From Motilibacter peucedani (GTDB lineage Bacteria > Actinomycetota > Actinomycetes > Motilibacterales > Motilibacteraceae): DNA of 64,000 nucleotides. The DNA is taken from the NCBI RefSeq assembly GCF_003634695.1, contig NZ_RBWV01000016.1, positions 152,259 to 216,258 of the forward strand, in the 5' to 3' direction. The notes under the pieces were generated by a model that had not been told where the DNA came from, searched no databases, and saw only the letters and a program-made list of their open reading frames with translations. Each line of letters opens with the position of its first letter. Position 1 is the stretch's first letter. A program made the position numbers and the translations under genes. This document shows positions 43,680-54,872 of the stretch, in pieces.

Positions 43680-43685
43680 TACGGT
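43680..43685 (+). promoter_or_regulatory. -10 hexamer TACGGT, likely leaderless promoter of the SurA-like lipoprotein gene
   Basis: TACGGT ends 6 nt before the GTG at 43692 and starts 10 nt after the preceding stop. The downstream mazG-DUF885 genes may be read from it. Confidence 0.5.
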
Positions 43686-43691
43686 GCACGC

Positions 43692-44327
43692 GTGCGACGA
43701 CGCTCACCCCGCTCCCGTCCTGCCGCGCTGGTCGCTGCCGCCCTCTCGGTCGCCGCGCTCGCCGCGTGCGCGCCGGTCCAGGCCGGCTCCGCCGCGATCG
43801 TCGGCGACAGGCGCATCACGACCGACTCCGTGCGCTCCACCGTCGACGAGCTGGTGGCCCAGAGCCCCCAGGTCGAGCGCACGCAGGCGCTCGGCGCGAC
43901 CGTGAGCTCGATGGTCGAGTACGCGCTGGTCGACGAGCTCGCCGCCCGGCAGCGCCCGCCGGTGACCGTCAGCGACGCCGAGATCGCCGCTGCCCGCCAG
44001 CAGTTCACCGCGCAGGCCGGCGGCGAGGAGGCGCTGACGCAGGCGTTCCTCCAGCAGCGGGTCCCGCGCAGCGGCGAGTCGACCTTCCTGCGCTCGCTGC
44101 TGCTGCGCCAGAAGATCGCCGCCCAGCTCGCCCCCGCCGCGGCCAGCGACGACGAGCGCTCGGCCGCCTTCGCGAAGGCGGCGACCGCCCTGCAGGACGA
44201 GCTCGACATCAAGGTCAACCCGCGCTTCGGGCGCTTCGACCCGAAGACCTTCGCGGTCACCCCGCTGGCCAGCGGCGGCCTCGCGACCGCGGCCAGCCCG
44301 GCGCCCAGCGCCCCGGCCGCGGGCTGA
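43692..44327 (+). CDS. Lipoprotein with SurA N-terminal-like domain
   Basis: A 211-residue exported protein. A lipobox (VAALAAC) near residues 20-26 marks a lipid-anchored N-terminus. The rest is mostly helical and resembles the N-terminal chaperone domain of SurA: an initial segment like AAIVGDRRITTDSVRSTVDEL, long amphipathic helices, and no peptidyl-prolyl isomerase domain. Such lipoproteins are conserved next to mazG in Streptomyces and relatives. It may help fold exported proteins, but this has not been shown from sequence. GTG at 43692 follows a TACGGT box. Confidence 0.85.
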   Translation: MRRRSPRSRPAALVAAALSVAALAACAPVQAGSAAIVGDRRITTDSVRSTVDELVAQSPQVERTQALGATVSSMVEYALVDELAARQRPPVTVSDAEIAAARQQFTAQAGGEEALTQAFLQQRVPRSGESTFLRSLLLRQKIAAQLAPAAASDDERSAAFAKAATALQDELDIKVNPRFGRFDPKTFAVTPLASGGLATAASPAPSAPAAG

Positions 44328-44335
44328 GCGGCCGC

Positions 44336-48212
<3,877 letters not shown>

Positions 48213-48217
48213 GCGGC

Positions 48218-48757
48218 GTGACCGCCCGCCGGAGCCCGTCCCGAGCCGCCCGCACGCGGCCCGGGACGGGTCCGGCGCGCGGCCCGGTGGCCCGTCCGGC
48301 GGCACGTCGTGACGCGCCGCCGCCCCGCCCCCGGGAGCCCGCGACCCGGACGCGGCGCACCGGCGGGCTCACCACCCGGGCCGCCGTCCTGGCGCTCGTC
48401 GTCTGCGCCCTCGCCGTCTCGCTCGCCTACCCGCTGCGCGAGTACCTCCAGCAGCGGGCGCAGACCGCGAGCCTGGCCGCCCGGGTCGCCGAGCAGACCC
48501 AGCAGGTGCAGGCCGAGCGCGAGCAGGTCGCGCGCTGGCAGGACCCCGCCTACGTCCGCGCGCAGGCCAAGGCGCGGCTGCGCATGGTCGACCCCGGTGA
48601 GCGCCAGTACGTCGTGGTCGAGCCCGAGCGCCCGGCCCGCGCCAAGGCGGCGGGTGCCGCGGCCGCGACGCAGACCCGGCCCTGGTTCGGCTCGCTGTGG
48701 GCCTCGGTGGAGGAGGCCGACGCCTCCCGACCAGCCGCCCGACCCGCTGCCGAGTGA
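48218..48757 (+). CDS. ftsB: Septum formation initiator FtsB/DivIC family protein
   Basis: A bitopic division protein expected to work with FtsL and FtsQ at the septum. The 179-residue protein has a long basic, Pro-Arg-rich cytosolic tail (residues 1 to about 50), one TM helix (about 52-72), an outer coiled coil (QQRAQTASLAARVAEQTQQV and onwards), and the WQDPAYVRAQAKARLRMVDPGE motif typical of DivIC in actinobacteria. A disordered C-terminal tail follows. GTG at 48218 is 5 nt after eno. The stop overlaps the DUF501 gene by 4 nt. Confidence 0.92.
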   Translation: MTARRSPSRAARTRPGTGPARGPVARPAARRDAPPPRPREPATRTRRTGGLTTRAAVLALVVCALAVSLAYPLREYLQQRAQTASLAARVAEQTQQVQAEREQVARWQDPAYVRAQAKARLRMVDPGERQYVVVEPERPARAKAAGAAAATQTRPWFGSLWASVEEADASRPAARPAAE

Positions 48758-49257
48758 GCGGCCCCGCCGAGGCGGACCTCGAGGCGGTCCGCCGCCAGCT
48801 CGGCCGTGAGCCCCGCGGCGTGCGCCGGGTGGCGCACCGCTGCCCGTGCGGCCAGCCCGACGTCGTCGAGACCTCCCCGCGCCTGCCTGACGGCACCCCG
48901 TTCCCGACCTTCTTCTACCTCACCTGCCCGCGGGCGACCGGAGCCGTGAGCACCCTCGAGACCGGCGGGCTGATGCGCGAGATGACCGAGCGGCTCGCGG
49001 GCGACCCCGAGCTGGCCGCCGCCCACGCCGCCGCGCACGAGGACTACCTCGCCCGCCGCGACGCCGCCGAGCGGGTGCCCGAGATCGAGGGCGTCAGCGC
49101 CGGCGGCCTGCCCACGCGGGTCAAGTGCCTGCACGTGCTGGTCGCCCACTCCCTGGCGGCGGGGCGCGGCGTCGACCCGCTCGGCGACGAGGCGCTCGAC
49201 GCGCTGCCCCCGTGGTGGGCGGCCGGCCCCTGCGCGCAGCAGGCGGACGCCTCGTGA
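48754..49257 (+). CDS. DUF501 family protein
   Basis: A 167-residue protein of unknown function, conserved between ftsB and ppx in actinobacteria (Rv1025 in M. tuberculosis). Visible features are a Cys pair near residues 30-32 (HRCPCGQP), the LPDGTPFPTFFYLTCPR segment, and the late VKCLHVLVAHSLA motif with a conserved Cys-His. The Cys and His residues could bind a metal. No signal peptide or TM helix is seen. GTG at 48754 and the ppx GTG both sit in 4-nt overlaps, so the group is tightly coupled. Confidence 0.93.
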   Translation: MSGPAEADLEAVRRQLGREPRGVRRVAHRCPCGQPDVVETSPRLPDGTPFPTFFYLTCPRATGAVSTLETGGLMREMTERLAGDPELAAAHAAAHEDYLARRDAAERVPEIEGVSAGGLPTRVKCLHVLVAHSLAAGRGVDPLGDEALDALPPWWAAGPCAQQADAS

Positions 49258-50189
49258 CCCGCCGGGTGGCCGCCATCGACTGCGGCACCAACTCCATCCG
49301 GCTGCTGGTCGCCGACGTCGACCCGCAGGCCGGCACGCTGGTCGACCTCGACCGCCGCATGGAGGTCGTGCGCCTGGGCCAGGGCGTCGACCGCACCGGC
49401 CGGCTCGCGCCCGAGGCGCTCGACCGCACCCTGGACGCGACCGTCCGCTACGCCGGGGCGATCGACGCGTTCGGCGCCGACGCCGTGCGCTTCGTGGCGA
49501 CCTCCGCCAGCCGCGACGCCGAGAACCGCGACGATTTCGTCGACGGCGTCCGCGCGATCCTCGGCATCGAGCCGGAGGTCGTGTCGGGGGAGGAGGAGGC
49601 GGCCCTGAGCTTCGCCGGCGCCACGCGCGAGCTGGCGGCCGACGGCGTACCCGGCCCCTACCTCGTCGCCGACATCGGCGGGGGCTCCACCGAGCTGGTG
49701 CTCGGCGACGGGTCCGGGGTGCGCGCCGCGCGCTCGGTGGACGTGGGCTGCGTACGCCTGACCGAGCGCCACTTCGCCGCCGACCCGCCGACGCGGGCCC
49801 AGGTGGCCGCGGCCCGCGAGGACGCCGAGGCCGCCATCTCGCTCGCCGCCCAGACCGTGCCGCTGCGGGAGGCGCGCACGCTCGTCGGCGTCGCGGGCTC
49901 GGTGACCACCGTCGCCGCGATGGCGCTCGACCTGCCGGGCTACGACTCGCGCGCCATCCACCGCGCGCGCATCAGCGCCGACGACGTCCGCGACGTCACC
50001 GAGCGCTTGCTCTCCTCGACCGCGGCCGAGCGCGCAGCACTGCCCTTCATGCACCCGGGGCGGGTCGACGTCATCGGCGCCGGCGCCCTGCTGCTCGCCG
50101 CGCTCGTGGACCGCCTGGCGGCCGGAGAGGTGGTCGTCAGCGAGCACGACATCCTCGACGGCATCGCCTGGTCGCTCGCCGGCGCGTGA
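49254..50189 (+). CDS. ppx: Ppx/GppA exopolyphosphatase family protein
   Basis: Cuts phosphate from polyphosphate or the 5' phosphate from pppGpp. The 311-residue protein has the ASKHA-type phosphate loops AAIDCGTNSIRLLVADV and VADIGGGSTELVLG. It lacks the C-terminal extensions of E. coli Ppx, as in the short actinobacterial form (Rv1026, Ppx2). GTG at 49254 overlaps DUF501. Short family members sometimes show weak polyphosphatase activity, so the exact substrate is open. Confidence 0.93.
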   Translation: MTRRVAAIDCGTNSIRLLVADVDPQAGTLVDLDRRMEVVRLGQGVDRTGRLAPEALDRTLDATVRYAGAIDAFGADAVRFVATSASRDAENRDDFVDGVRAILGIEPEVVSGEEEAALSFAGATRELAADGVPGPYLVADIGGGSTELVLGDGSGVRAARSVDVGCVRLTERHFAADPPTRAQVAAAREDAEAAISLAAQTVPLREARTLVGVAGSVTTVAAMALDLPGYDSRAIHRARISADDVRDVTERLLSSTAAERAALPFMHPGRVDVIGAGALLLAALVDRLAAGEVVVSEHDILDGIAWSLAGA

Positions 50190-50250
50190 CGGCGAGGCCG
50201 ACGGGGCAGGAGCCTGTCGACAGCGTCGACTCGAGGAGGAGGAGCGTGCG

Positions 50251-50517
50251 ATGACAGTCCCAGCTGACGAGCCGCAGACGAACCAGGACGCCGGCAGCGA
50301 GCAGGACGGCCGCGAGGCCGGGCTGGCCGTGCCGGCCGCCGGTCTCGCCGGCGGAGCCGGGACGGGCGGCGGCGGAGGCCTCGGCGTCCCGCTGGTCGCC
50401 GGCCTCATGGGCGCCGATGACGAGGAGCGCACGACCGACGAGGCGGCGCAGGACGCCGGCGAGCGCGAGGTCGGCGGCAGCGACGGCCCCGTCGGCGGCA
50501 CCACTCCGCCCCGCTAG
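50251..50517 (+). CDS. Small low-complexity protein, function unknown
   Basis: An 88-residue ORF with a strong ribosome binding site (GAGGAGGAG at about 50232-50242) and ATG at 50251. The N-terminal third is rich in Gln, Asp and Glu; the middle is Gly-Ala-Leu-rich ([19 protein letters not shown]); the end is acidic. There is no Cys, signal peptide or known motif. Its TAG stop overlaps the GTG of the uracil-DNA glycosylase gene, which supports its being translated. It could also be a leader ORF for that gene. Confidence 0.55.
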   Translation: MTVPADEPQTNQDAGSEQDGREAGLAVPAAGLAGGAGTGGGGGLGVPLVAGLMGADDEERTTDEAAQDAGEREVGGSDGPVGGTTPPR

Positions 50518-51320
50518 TGGTCGCGGCCCCCGGGTCGGGCTGGCCCGGGGACCCCGCCACCCCGCTCACGCCGGTCGCGCGCCAGGCGGCCGAGGTCCGC
50601 GCACTCGCGTCCGAGGCGCCCGGCCTCGACGAGCTCTCGGCGCGCGTCAGCGTCTGCCGCGCGTGCCCGCGCCTGGTCGCGTGGCGCGAGGAGGTCGCGC
50701 GCACCAGGCGCCGCGCGTACTCCTCCGAGGACTACTGGGGCCGCCCGATCCCCGGCTGGGGCGACGAGGACGCGCCCGTCGTGGTCGTGGGCCTGGCCCC
50801 GGCCGCCCACGGCGGCAACCGCACCGGTCGCATCTTCACCGGTGACGCCAGCGGCGACTTCCTCTTCGCCGGGCTCCACCGCGCCGGCCTGGCCGTCCTG
50901 CCCACGAGCACCTCGGCCGACGACGGCCAGCGCCTGGTCGGGGTCCGCATGCTCGCGGCCGTGCGCTGCGCACCGCCGGACAACCGGCCCACCCCTGCCG
51001 AGCGGGACGCCTGCGCCCCCTGGATGCACCGCGAGCTGGCGCTCCTGCGCGCCCGTGTCGCGCTCGTGCTGGGCGGCTTCGCCTGGCAGGCCCTGCTCTC
51101 GTCGCTCGCCGCGCAGGGGGTGGCCGTGCCCCGCCCACGGCCCCGCTTCGGCCACGGAACCGAGGTGCGGGTCGGCGCGTTGACCCTGGTGGGCAGCTAC
51201 CACCCCAGCCAGCAGAACACCTTCACCGGGCGGCTGACCGCCGCGATGCTGGACCGGGTGCTCGAGCAGGTGCTGGCGCACGCCCGGTTCGGGCCGGACG
51301 GCGACGGCGCGATACCGTGA
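50517..51320 (+). CDS. udgB: Family 5 uracil-DNA glycosylase (UdgB type)
   Basis: Removes uracil and other deaminated bases from DNA. The 267-residue protein has motif 1 [13 protein letters not shown] at 92-104 and motif 3 [13 protein letters not shown]. Cys 47, 50, 151 and 166 match the four ligands of the 4Fe-4S cluster in this family. The family 5 motif 1 has Ala where other families have a catalytic Asp or Asn. GTG at 50517 shares bases with the previous stop (TAGTG). High-GC actinobacteria often carry such enzymes. Confidence 0.93.
   Translation: MVAAPGSGWPGDPATPLTPVARQAAEVRALASEAPGLDELSARVSVCRACPRLVAWREEVARTRRRAYSSEDYWGRPIPGWGDEDAPVVVVGLAPAAHGGNRTGRIFTGDASGDFLFAGLHRAGLAVLPTSTSADDGQRLVGVRMLAAVRCAPPDNRPTPAERDACAPWMHRELALLRARVALVLGGFAWQALLSSLAAQGVAVPRPRPRFGHGTEVRVGALTLVGSYHPSQQNTFTGRLTAAMLDRVLEQVLAHARFGPDGDGAIP
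51313..51318 (+). promoter_or_regulatory. -10 hexamer TACCGT, likely leaderless promoter of ndh
   Basis: TACCGT ends 6 nt before the ATG at 51325 and overlaps the last codons of the uracil-DNA glycosylase gene. Confidence 0.5.
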
Positions 51321-51324
51321 GGCC

Positions 51325-52689
51325 ATGACTGCTCCGCAGACCTCGGGCCGCCCCCGCATCGTCATCGTCGGTGGCGGCTACGTCGGCATGTACACCGCTC
51401 TGCGCCTGCAGAAGAAGCTGCGCAACGACGAGGCCGAGGTCGTCGTGATCGACTCCCGGTCCTACATGACCTACCAGCCGTTCCTGCCCGAGGCCGCGGC
51501 CGGCAACATCGAGCCGCGCCACATCGTCGTGCCGCTGCGGCGCGTGCTGCCCAAGCTCAAGGTCGTGACCGGCGACGTCACCGGCATCACCCACGCCCGC
51601 AAGACCGTCACGGTCAAGCCGCACGACGGCGACGCCTACGAGATCGCCTACGACCACGTCGTGGTGGCGCTCGGCTCCGTGCCGCGCATCCTCCCCATCC
51701 CCGGCCTCGCCGAGCAGGGCATCGGCTTCAAGCGCGTCGAGGAGGCGATCTTCCTCCGCAACCACGTCATCGACCAGCTCGACATGGCCGAGTCGAGCGA
51801 CGACCCCGAGCTGCGCCGCCGCGCGCTCACCTTCTGCTTCGTCGGCGGCGGCTACGCCGGCATCGAGGCGTTCGCCGAGCTGCAGGACATGGCGCGCTAC
51901 GCGACCAAGCTCTACGACTCGATCTCGCCCGAGGACCTGCGCTGGGTGCTCGTCGAGGCCGCCGACCGGATCCTGCCCGAGGTCGGGCCCGAGATGGGCG
52001 TCTGGACGCTCGAGTCGCTGCGCAAGCGAGGCATGGAGCTCAAGCTCAAGACCTTCCTCAACTCCTGCGTCGACGGCCACGTCGTGCTCTCCGACGGCAC
52101 CGAGTTCGACACCAACACCGTCGTCTGGACCGCAGGCGTCAAGGCCAACCCGGTCCTCGGCTCCAGCGACCTCCCGCTCGACGAGCGCGGCCGGCTCAAG
52201 TGCACCGCCGCGCTGCAGGTCGAGGGCGTCGAGGGCGCGTGGGGCGCGGGCGACTGCGCCGGCGTCCCCGACCTCACGAAGGGCCCGGGCGAGTTCTGCA
52301 GCCCCAGCGCCCAGCACGCCGTCCGCGAGGCCCCGGTGCTCGCCGACAACCTGATCGCCACCCTGCGCGGCGAGACGCTGAAGAACTACGAGCACAAGTA
52401 CGCCGGCTCGGTCGCCGGCCTCGGGCTGCGCAAGGGCGTCGCCAACGTCTACGGCGTCAAGCTCAAGGGCTGGCCGGCGTGGATGATGCACCGCATCTAC
52501 CACATGAGCCGCGTGCCCACGCTGCGCCGCAAGCTCGAGGTCCAGGCCGACTGGGCCGCCGCGCTGGTCTTCCGCCGCGACGTCGTCTCGCTCGGCTCGC
52601 TGCAGCGCCCGCGCCGCGAGTTCACCGAGTTCGCCCCGCGCCCGAAGGTCGACCCCCCGGCTGCGGCTCCGGTGTCCACGACGAAGTGA
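51325..52689 (+). CDS. ndh: NAD(P)/FAD-dependent oxidoreductase, type II NADH dehydrogenase
   Basis: Passes electrons from NADH to membrane quinone without pumping protons. The 454-residue protein has two Rossmann motifs: VIVGGGYVGMYTALRL near residue 14 (FAD) and FCFVGGGYAGIEAFAEL near 172 (NADH). The C-terminal WGAGDCAG segment binds FAD. The last part has amphipathic helices that attach to the membrane (RIYHMSRVPTLRRKL region). ATG at 51325 is 6 nt after a TACCGT box. The downstream ACT gene overlaps its stop by 4 nt. Confidence 0.9.
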   Translation: MTAPQTSGRPRIVIVGGGYVGMYTALRLQKKLRNDEAEVVVIDSRSYMTYQPFLPEAAAGNIEPRHIVVPLRRVLPKLKVVTGDVTGITHARKTVTVKPHDGDAYEIAYDHVVVALGSVPRILPIPGLAEQGIGFKRVEEAIFLRNHVIDQLDMAESSDDPELRRRALTFCFVGGGYAGIEAFAELQDMARYATKLYDSISPEDLRWVLVEAADRILPEVGPEMGVWTLESLRKRGMELKLKTFLNSCVDGHVVLSDGTEFDTNTVVWTAGVKANPVLGSSDLPLDERGRLKCTAALQVEGVEGAWGAGDCAGVPDLTKGPGEFCSPSAQHAVREAPVLADNLIATLRGETLKNYEHKYAGSVAGLGLRKGVANVYGVKLKGWPAWMMHRIYHMSRVPTLRRKLEVQADWAAALVFRRDVVSLGSLQRPRREFTEFAPRPKVDPPAAAPVSTTK

Positions 52690-53207
52690 CGCCCCTGCTC
52701 GCCGTCACCGTCCTCGGTGACGACCGGCCGGGCATCGTCGCCGAGACCACGGCCCTGCTCGCCGGGCTCGGGGGCAACCTCGAGGACTCGACGATGACCC
52801 TGCTGAGGGGCCACTTCGCCATGGTGCTCGTGGTCCGGGTCGACGCGTCCGCGGGCGAGCTCGAGGCGGCGCTCGCGCCGCTGGCCTCCGACGGCTCGCT
52901 CGACGTCGCCGTGCGCGCCGTCGCCGAGGGTGCCGCCGCAGCGGGGGGCGGCACCGCGTACCTCCTCTCGGTGCACGGCGGCGACCGGCCCGGCATCGTC
53001 TCGGCGGTGATGGCGCAGGTCGCCCGGGTGCGCGGCAACGTCACCGACCTGACGACGCGGCTCTCGGGCGAGCTCTACGTCCTGCTCGCCGAGCTCGACC
53101 TGCCCGCGGGCGCCGACGTCGAGGCGCTGCGCGCGTCGCTGGCCGCGGTGTCGCGCGAGCTGGGCGTCGACGCCTCGCTGCGCGAGCTCGACGCCGACGT
53201 CCTCTGA
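52686..53207 (+). CDS. Tandem ACT-domain protein (GcvR-like)
   Basis: A 173-residue protein made of two ACT domains: LLAVTVLGDDRPGIVAETTALLAGLGGN (as a pattern) at the start and VHGGDRPGIVSAVMAQVARVRGNVTDL in the second half. Each has the DRPGIV turn that binds an amino acid. Proteins of this size resemble GcvR, which in E. coli controls the glycine cleavage repressor GcvA. No catalytic domain is attached. The ligand is unknown. GTG at 52686 overlaps ndh. It is followed by def after 8 nt. Confidence 0.88.
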   Translation: MTPLLAVTVLGDDRPGIVAETTALLAGLGGNLEDSTMTLLRGHFAMVLVVRVDASAGELEAALAPLASDGSLDVAVRAVAEGAAAAGGGTAYLLSVHGGDRPGIVSAVMAQVARVRGNVTDLTTRLSGELYVLLAELDLPAGADVEALRASLAAVSRELGVDASLRELDADVL

Positions 53208-53215
53208 GCGCGGCC

Positions 53216-53740
53216 GTGCTGCCCGAGCTGCCCGAGGGGCGCGTCCTCGAGGTCGTGCGCGCCCCGGCGCACGTGCTCTCGGCACCCTCGCCCGAGGTCG
53301 ACCCCCTCGACCCGGCCGTGGTGCAGCTGGCGGCCGACCTGCTCGCCACCCAGCGGGTGTCGCCCGGCTGCGTAGGCCTCGCCGCCCCGCAGGTGGGGGT
53401 GGCCGCCCGCGTCTTCTCCCTCGACGTGACGGGCCATCCGAAGGCGCGCACGGTCCACGGGCCGGTCGTGCTGGTCAACGCCGAGGTGCTCGTGGCCAGC
53501 CGCTGGGAGAAGGGCCGCGAGGGCTGCATGTCGGTGCCCGACCTGACCGGCGACGTGAAGCGGGCGGGCCGGCTGCGGGTCGCCGGCCTGGTGCCGGGCA
53601 CGGGGGAGCGGCTCGAGGTCGAGACCGACGCCTTCGAGGCCCGTGCGTTCCAGCACGAGATCGACCACTGCGCGGGGCTGCTGTTCCTCGACCGGGTCGC
53701 CGGCGCCCACGCGCTGCACCAGCGCAGGACCTACCTGTGA
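53216..53740 (+). CDS. def: Peptide deformylase
   Basis: Removes the formyl group from the N-terminus of new proteins. The 174-residue metalloenzyme has motif 1 GCVGLAAPQ (51-59; consensus GxGxAAPQ), motif 2 EGCMS (102-106) with the metal Cys, and motif 3 HEIDH (147-151) with metal His and catalytic Glu. EGCMS in place of EGCLS is a common variant. GTG at 53216 is 8 nt after the ACT gene. It converges on the PhyH-like gene. Confidence 0.95.
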   Translation: MLPELPEGRVLEVVRAPAHVLSAPSPEVDPLDPAVVQLAADLLATQRVSPGCVGLAAPQVGVAARVFSLDVTGHPKARTVHGPVVLVNAEVLVASRWEKGREGCMSVPDLTGDVKRAGRLRVAGLVPGTGERLEVETDAFEARAFQHEIDHCAGLLFLDRVAGAHALHQRRTYL

Positions 53741-53759
53741 GCGGGGTCCTCCAGCGGGG

Positions 53760-54695
53760 CTAGGCGTAGGCCAGGTCGTCGGCCCAGTCCTCTGCGCGCA
53801 CGCCCGCGGGCGCCGCGAGCTTGCGCTTGCCGATGTCGGCGTTCGAGGTGAACAGCACCTGCATGAGCAGGCGCTCGCTCGTGCGCGCCCAGCCGCCGCG
53901 GTGGTAGCCCAGCGTGTCGGCGAACAGCACGGTGCCGGCGGGACCGGTCACGGCCTCGACGCGGTCGCCGACGCCGACCTGCTCCGGCGCGTCGACGCTG
54001 CCGCGCATCTGCTGGCCGTCGTCGTGCTCGGGCAGGCGCAGGTCGCGCAGGTCGCCGCGGCGGTGGCTGCCTCGCAGGTAGGTGAAGGGCCCGCCGCCCT
54101 CGTCGACGTCCTCGAGGTAGACGAACATCTTGAGCACGAAGAAGTCGTCGGCGAGGTCCTTGTGCCACAGCTGGGACGACTCGGCCGGCTTGGAGGTGCG
54201 CAGCGAGCGCCAGATGTTGATGTCGCTGACCCGCACCCGCAGCCCGAAGTAGGTGTCGGCGATGCCGCGCAGCTGGGGGTGGAGGGCGACGGACGCGAGC
54301 AGGCCGTCGGGCTCGACCTCGGGGCGACGCTTGTCGAGCAGCTCCACGACGAAGGGCTTGTCCCACACGTCGGCCTTGACGCCGGAGTCGAGCCGCGCCT
54401 TGTGCTCGGCGATCAGCCGGGCGTTGCCCTGCTCGAGCGAGTGCGCCAGCTCCTGGAGCCGCGGCAGCAGCGTCGCGTCGCCGGTGAGCGCCTCGAGGCT
54501 GCTCTTCGCGAAGCCGTCACGGGCGAGGTCGGCGCTCAGCCGCTGGCCCTCGGCGCAGAGCTGCGGGGGAGCGGCGCGGAAGGCCTTCGTGCGCTGGGCG
54601 TTGAAGACGTGGCGCCAGACCGGCTCGAAGCGGCGCTTGGCGAGCTGCGTGCCACGCTTCTTGACGTCGGACAGTGCTGGTCGTGCGGCGGCCAC
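53760..54695 (-). CDS. PhyH-like Fe(II)/2-oxoglutarate dioxygenase
   Basis: A 311-residue soluble protein of the phytanoyl-CoA dioxygenase family, which hydroxylates small molecules using Fe(II), oxygen and 2-oxoglutarate. The metal motif is visible as WHKD (HxD) in the centre, and the distal His in TLGYHRGG, followed by an Arg for 2-oxoglutarate (RTSERL). The segment PFTYLRGSHRRGDL between them is typical. GTG at 54695 has GGGAGGGA upstream. The next gene diverges, 177 nt away. Substrate unknown; relatives often belong to antibiotic or sugar pathways. Confidence 0.85.
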   Translation of the reverse strand: MAAARPALSDVKKRGTQLAKRRFEPVWRHVFNAQRTKAFRAAPPQLCAEGQRLSADLARDGFAKSSLEALTGDATLLPRLQELAHSLEQGNARLIAEHKARLDSGVKADVWDKPFVVELLDKRRPEVEPDGLLASVALHPQLRGIADTYFGLRVRVSDINIWRSLRTSKPAESSQLWHKDLADDFFVLKMFVYLEDVDEGGGPFTYLRGSHRRGDLRDLRLPEHDDGQQMRGSVDAPEQVGVGDRVEAVTGPAGTVLFADTLGYHRGGWARTSERLLMQVLFTSNADIGKRKLAAPAGVRAEDWADDLAYA

Positions 54696-54872
54696 GTGCG
54701 TCCCTCCCCGGACGGGGCGTCGGTCGACTGCCCCGGGAAACCCTCTCCCACGCCTGCGCGCCTGGTCAACCGCTGGACGGGCGTCGTTCGTCACGTCACG
54801 AACCGTGTCGATATGAGCACAGTTCACCCGATCGTCACCCGTACGCTGCACCGCGCTGGTCACAATCGCCGG

